A stretch of 7,147 nt of DNA from an uncultured Bacteroidia bacterium. Its GTDB lineage: Bacteria > Bacteroidota > Bacteroidia > Bacteroidales > UBA932. Positions within the stretch are counted from its first letter, which is position 1, and every line of letters begins with the position of its first letter. Both the position numbers and the translations under genes were made by a program. Positions 5,261 to 7,147 of the stretch are shown here, piece after piece. Under the pieces are notes generated by a model that was given only the letters and a program-made list of their open reading frames with translations, did no database searches and had not been told where the DNA came from. The stretch covers positions 1 to 7,147 of the forward strand of contig CACXHM010000020.1 of NCBI GenBank assembly GCA_902767465.1, read 5' to 3'.

Positions 5261-7147
5261 ATGGGCAGTATTAACAGGACATTCCCTGTAGAGGGTCTCG
5301 GCTGTGCGGCATGCGTCGCCCGGGTCGAAGGTGCAATCAAAGCAGAAAAAGGTGTCAAAGACTGCAGTGTCAGTCTTGCCTCCAATACGGCAATCGTTGA
5401 ATATGATCCTGCGATTGTGTCGGCAAGTCAGTTGCAGGCGGCAGTCCGGAAAGCGGGTTATGATATCCTTGTTGACGATACGGATGATGAGATCGAAGAC
5501 AAAGCGGAAGAAATGAGTCTTCGCCATTACAAATCAACGAGGCGCGACATGGCTCTGGCTGTTGTGCTGGCATTAACTGTATTCCTGCTTCAAATGGGGT
5601 TCAAGCCTTTTCCCGGAAAAGGTATTACGCTTTTTCTGCTTGGAGCCGTTTCTGTATTTTGGTGCGGACGCAGATTCCATCGCACTGCCCTGTCCCAGGC
5701 AAAGCACTTCGGTGCAGGCATGGATACCCTTGTCTCTATTTCCACTCTTGTATCCTTCCTTTTCAGCACTTTCAATCTGGTCTTTCCTTCGGTAATGGGT
5801 ACTGCCGAAAAAGCCGCTCCCTTATATTTTGACTCGGCTTCAATGATTACTGCATTTATTTTGATCGGCCGGGTCCTTGAAGATAGGGCAAAATTCGGCA
5901 CCACGGCATCTATCAGAAAACTCATGGGGCTGCGCCCCAAAAAAGACAGGTCAAAACCCGGGGACAGAATTAAAGTTAAGCCTGGAGCCAGAATCCAGGT
6001 GGACGGTACGGTAGTAGAGGGCCGTTCGTTCGTTGATGAAAGCCTACTTACCGGAGAACCTCTTCCAGTAGAAAAATATGAAGGAGAGAAAGTTTATGCC
6101 GGCACAATGAACGGAAATGGTGTGCTGGTGGTGCTTGCCCAGAAAACAGGCAACGATACTCTTTTGTCCGGCATAATAGAAATGGTTCGAAATGCTCAGG
6201 GAAGCAAAGCTGCCATCCAACGCACCGTAGACAAGGTTGCAGCGGTTTTCGTTCCTGTTGTTCTCGTGCTGTCGCTGATCACCTTCGCGTATTGGCTGTC
6301 GGTGCCCGGAGCCGGATTCTCAAAGGCGTTGCTGAATATGGTTTCGGTACTTGTGATTGCCTGCCCCTGTTCCCTGGGACTTGCAACCCCCACGGCCATA
6401 GTCGCCGGCATCGGAAACGGTGCCGACAAGGGAATTCTTATCCGGAATGCCGATGCTTTGCAGCTTGCCCGGAAGATTAAATCCGTAGTGTTCGACAAAA
6501 CCGGCACCTTGACCATGGGAGAGCCCAAGGTCTGCGACAGGATATGGCTGGCCGAGAATTCCCGTGGCATTCTGAAGGCAATGGAGTCCAATTCCGACCA
6601 CCCTCTTGCCAAGGCCCTGCTTGCAGAGGCGGGAGATGTAGAGCCAAAAACGATTACCGATTTTATCAATATCCCGGGGCGTGGCATAGAGGCAACGTAT
6701 ATGAGTACCACATATTTTGTTGGCAACAGCAGCGGTTTTTCCTGCCCGGAGGCCCGGAAGTGGCAGGAAGAAGGCAAGACTGTTGTTTGGTTCAGTTCCG
6801 ACAGTCACCTTCTGGCTGCTTTTGCCATAGAAGATGAGATCCGTGGCACATCTGCAGAAACAGTGGAGACGCTCAAGGCGAATGGAATCAAGAGCTATCT
6901 CTTGAGCGGCGATACAGGTGCTGCGGCACGTTTGGCAGCACGGAATTTGGGAATCGACAAATTTGAGGGAAGCGTTTTCCCAAATGATAAGGCAGAATTC
7001 ATAAAAGGACTTCAGCAGAAAGGAGAAAAGGTTGCCATGGTCGGTGACGGAATCAATGACAGCGCCGCCCTCGCTACTGCCGACCTGAGCATAGCTATGG
7101 GCAGCGGAAGCGATATTGCCATGGATGTTGCAATGGTTACCATTGTC
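5261..7147 (+). CDS. copA: Copper-type P1B ATPase (CopA-like), 3' end outside window
   Basis: Heavy-metal pump of the inner membrane, most like Cu(I) exporters. There are 629 residues here, uninterrupted; the last membrane helices lie beyond the edge. An N-terminal metal-binding HMA domain (about 5-75) has CAAC at 15-18. Helices fall near 97-113, 121-136, 154-176, 191-209, 328-347 and 356-380. The Cu/Ag-type CPC motif is at 368-370, the actuator TGEP at 264-267, the phosphorylated aspartate D412 in DKTGT, the nucleotide-binding HP at 447-448 and GDGIND at 595-600. Cu(I) is inferred from CPC plus the HMA domain; the decisive residues in the last helices are not visible. Oddities: SGDT at 549-552 replaces the usual TGDN, the HMA motif reads GLGCAAC instead of GMTCxxC, and the actuator domain seems about 14 residues short near 227-233. 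ATG 5261 follows an in-frame TAA at 5246-5248, fixing the start. It is divergent from the dehydrogenase. Confidence 0.95.
   Translation, partial: MGSINRTFPVEGLGCAACVARVEGAIKAEKGVKDCSVSLASNTAIVEYDPAIVSASQLQAAVRKAGYDILVDDTDDEIEDKAEEMSLRHYKSTRRDMALAVVLALTVFLLQMGFKPFPGKGITLFLLGAVSVFWCGRRFHRTALSQAKHFGAGMDTLVSISTLVSFLFSTFNLVFPSVMGTAEKAAPLYFDSASMITAFILIGRVLEDRAKFGTTASIRKLMGLRPKKDRSKPGDRIKVKPGARIQVDGTVVEGRSFVDESLLTGEPLPVEKYEGEKVYAGTMNGNGVLVVLAQKTGNDTLLSGIIEMVRNAQGSKAAIQRTVDKVAAVFVPVVLVLSLITFAYWLSVPGAGFSKALLNMVSVLVIACPCSLGLATPTAIVAGIGNGADKGILIRNADALQLARKIKSVVFDKTGTLTMGEPKVCDRIWLAENSRGILKAMESNSDHPLAKALLAEAGDVEPKTITDFINIPGRGIEATYMSTTYFVGNSSGFSCPEARKWQEEGKTVVWFSSDSHLLAAFAIEDEIRGTSAETVETLKANGIKSYLLSGDTGAAARLAARNLGIDKFEGSVFPNDKAEFIKGLQQKGEKVAMVGDGINDSAALATADLSIAMGSGSDIAMDVAMVTIV

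Noticed and set aside
5209..5385. N-terminal 59-residue extension of the dehydrogenase reading frame
   Set aside because: It lacks family similarity, runs antisense to the first codons of copA and passes through the promoter; the 5208 ATG gives the normal family length.
6196..6808. Minus-strand open frames inside copA
   Set aside because: They are antisense to intact catalytic motifs (CPC, DKTGT, HP) of the ATPase and have no recognisable protein features.
6902..6916. SGDT in place of TGDN in the ATPase as a sign of inactivation
   Set aside because: The invariant Gly-Asp pair is kept, SGD forms occur in working P1B pumps as far as I recall, and all other catalytic motifs are intact.

Overview
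The window looks like Bacteroidales (Bacteroidota) chromosome. The evidence is several promoter-like sites of the Bacteroidota type (TAnnTTTG at -7, with TTTG-like boxes 18-21 nt upstream), start codons preceded by A-rich sequence rather than Shine-Dalgarno motifs, a signal peptide ending in AAAQ, and protein subtypes typical of that phylum. Genus cannot be read from the sequence; an uncultured gut or rumen lineage is a guess. Base composition looks even throughout, and I see no insertion sequence, phage gene, RNA gene or CRISPR array.

Layout, left to right: (1) the 3' half of an AspT/YidE/YbjL-type transporter on the + strand, cut by the left edge; (2) a block of four minus-strand genes, transcribed right to left: an NADPH-type iron alcohol dehydrogenase, an exported Ala/Lys-rich coiled-coil protein with a Pro-Ala-Val tail, a BaiN/HI0933-family flavoprotein, and a class A flavodiiron protein; (3) a 52-bp divergent intergenic region; (4) on the + strand, a copper-type P1B ATPase (CopA-like) that runs off the right edge. 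There is no gene-free stretch longer than about 55 bp.

The last three minus-strand genes overlap one another and are probably co-transcribed. The dehydrogenase has its own promoter, and a further -7 box just after its stop may drive the coiled-coil gene. The transporter and the flavodiiron protein converge with only 3 bp between their stop codons. The shared content is redox and stress housekeeping: aldehyde reduction, O2 or NO reduction, an orphan flavoenzyme and copper export. A common stress response is plausible but is inference from gene content.

I did not find a clear new system. The points most worth a second look are the 17-bp palindrome made of two back-to-back -7 boxes between the dehydrogenase and copper ATPase genes, an apparent short deletion in the actuator domain of the copper ATPase, and the uncharacterised coiled-coil protein placed in front of two flavoenzymes.
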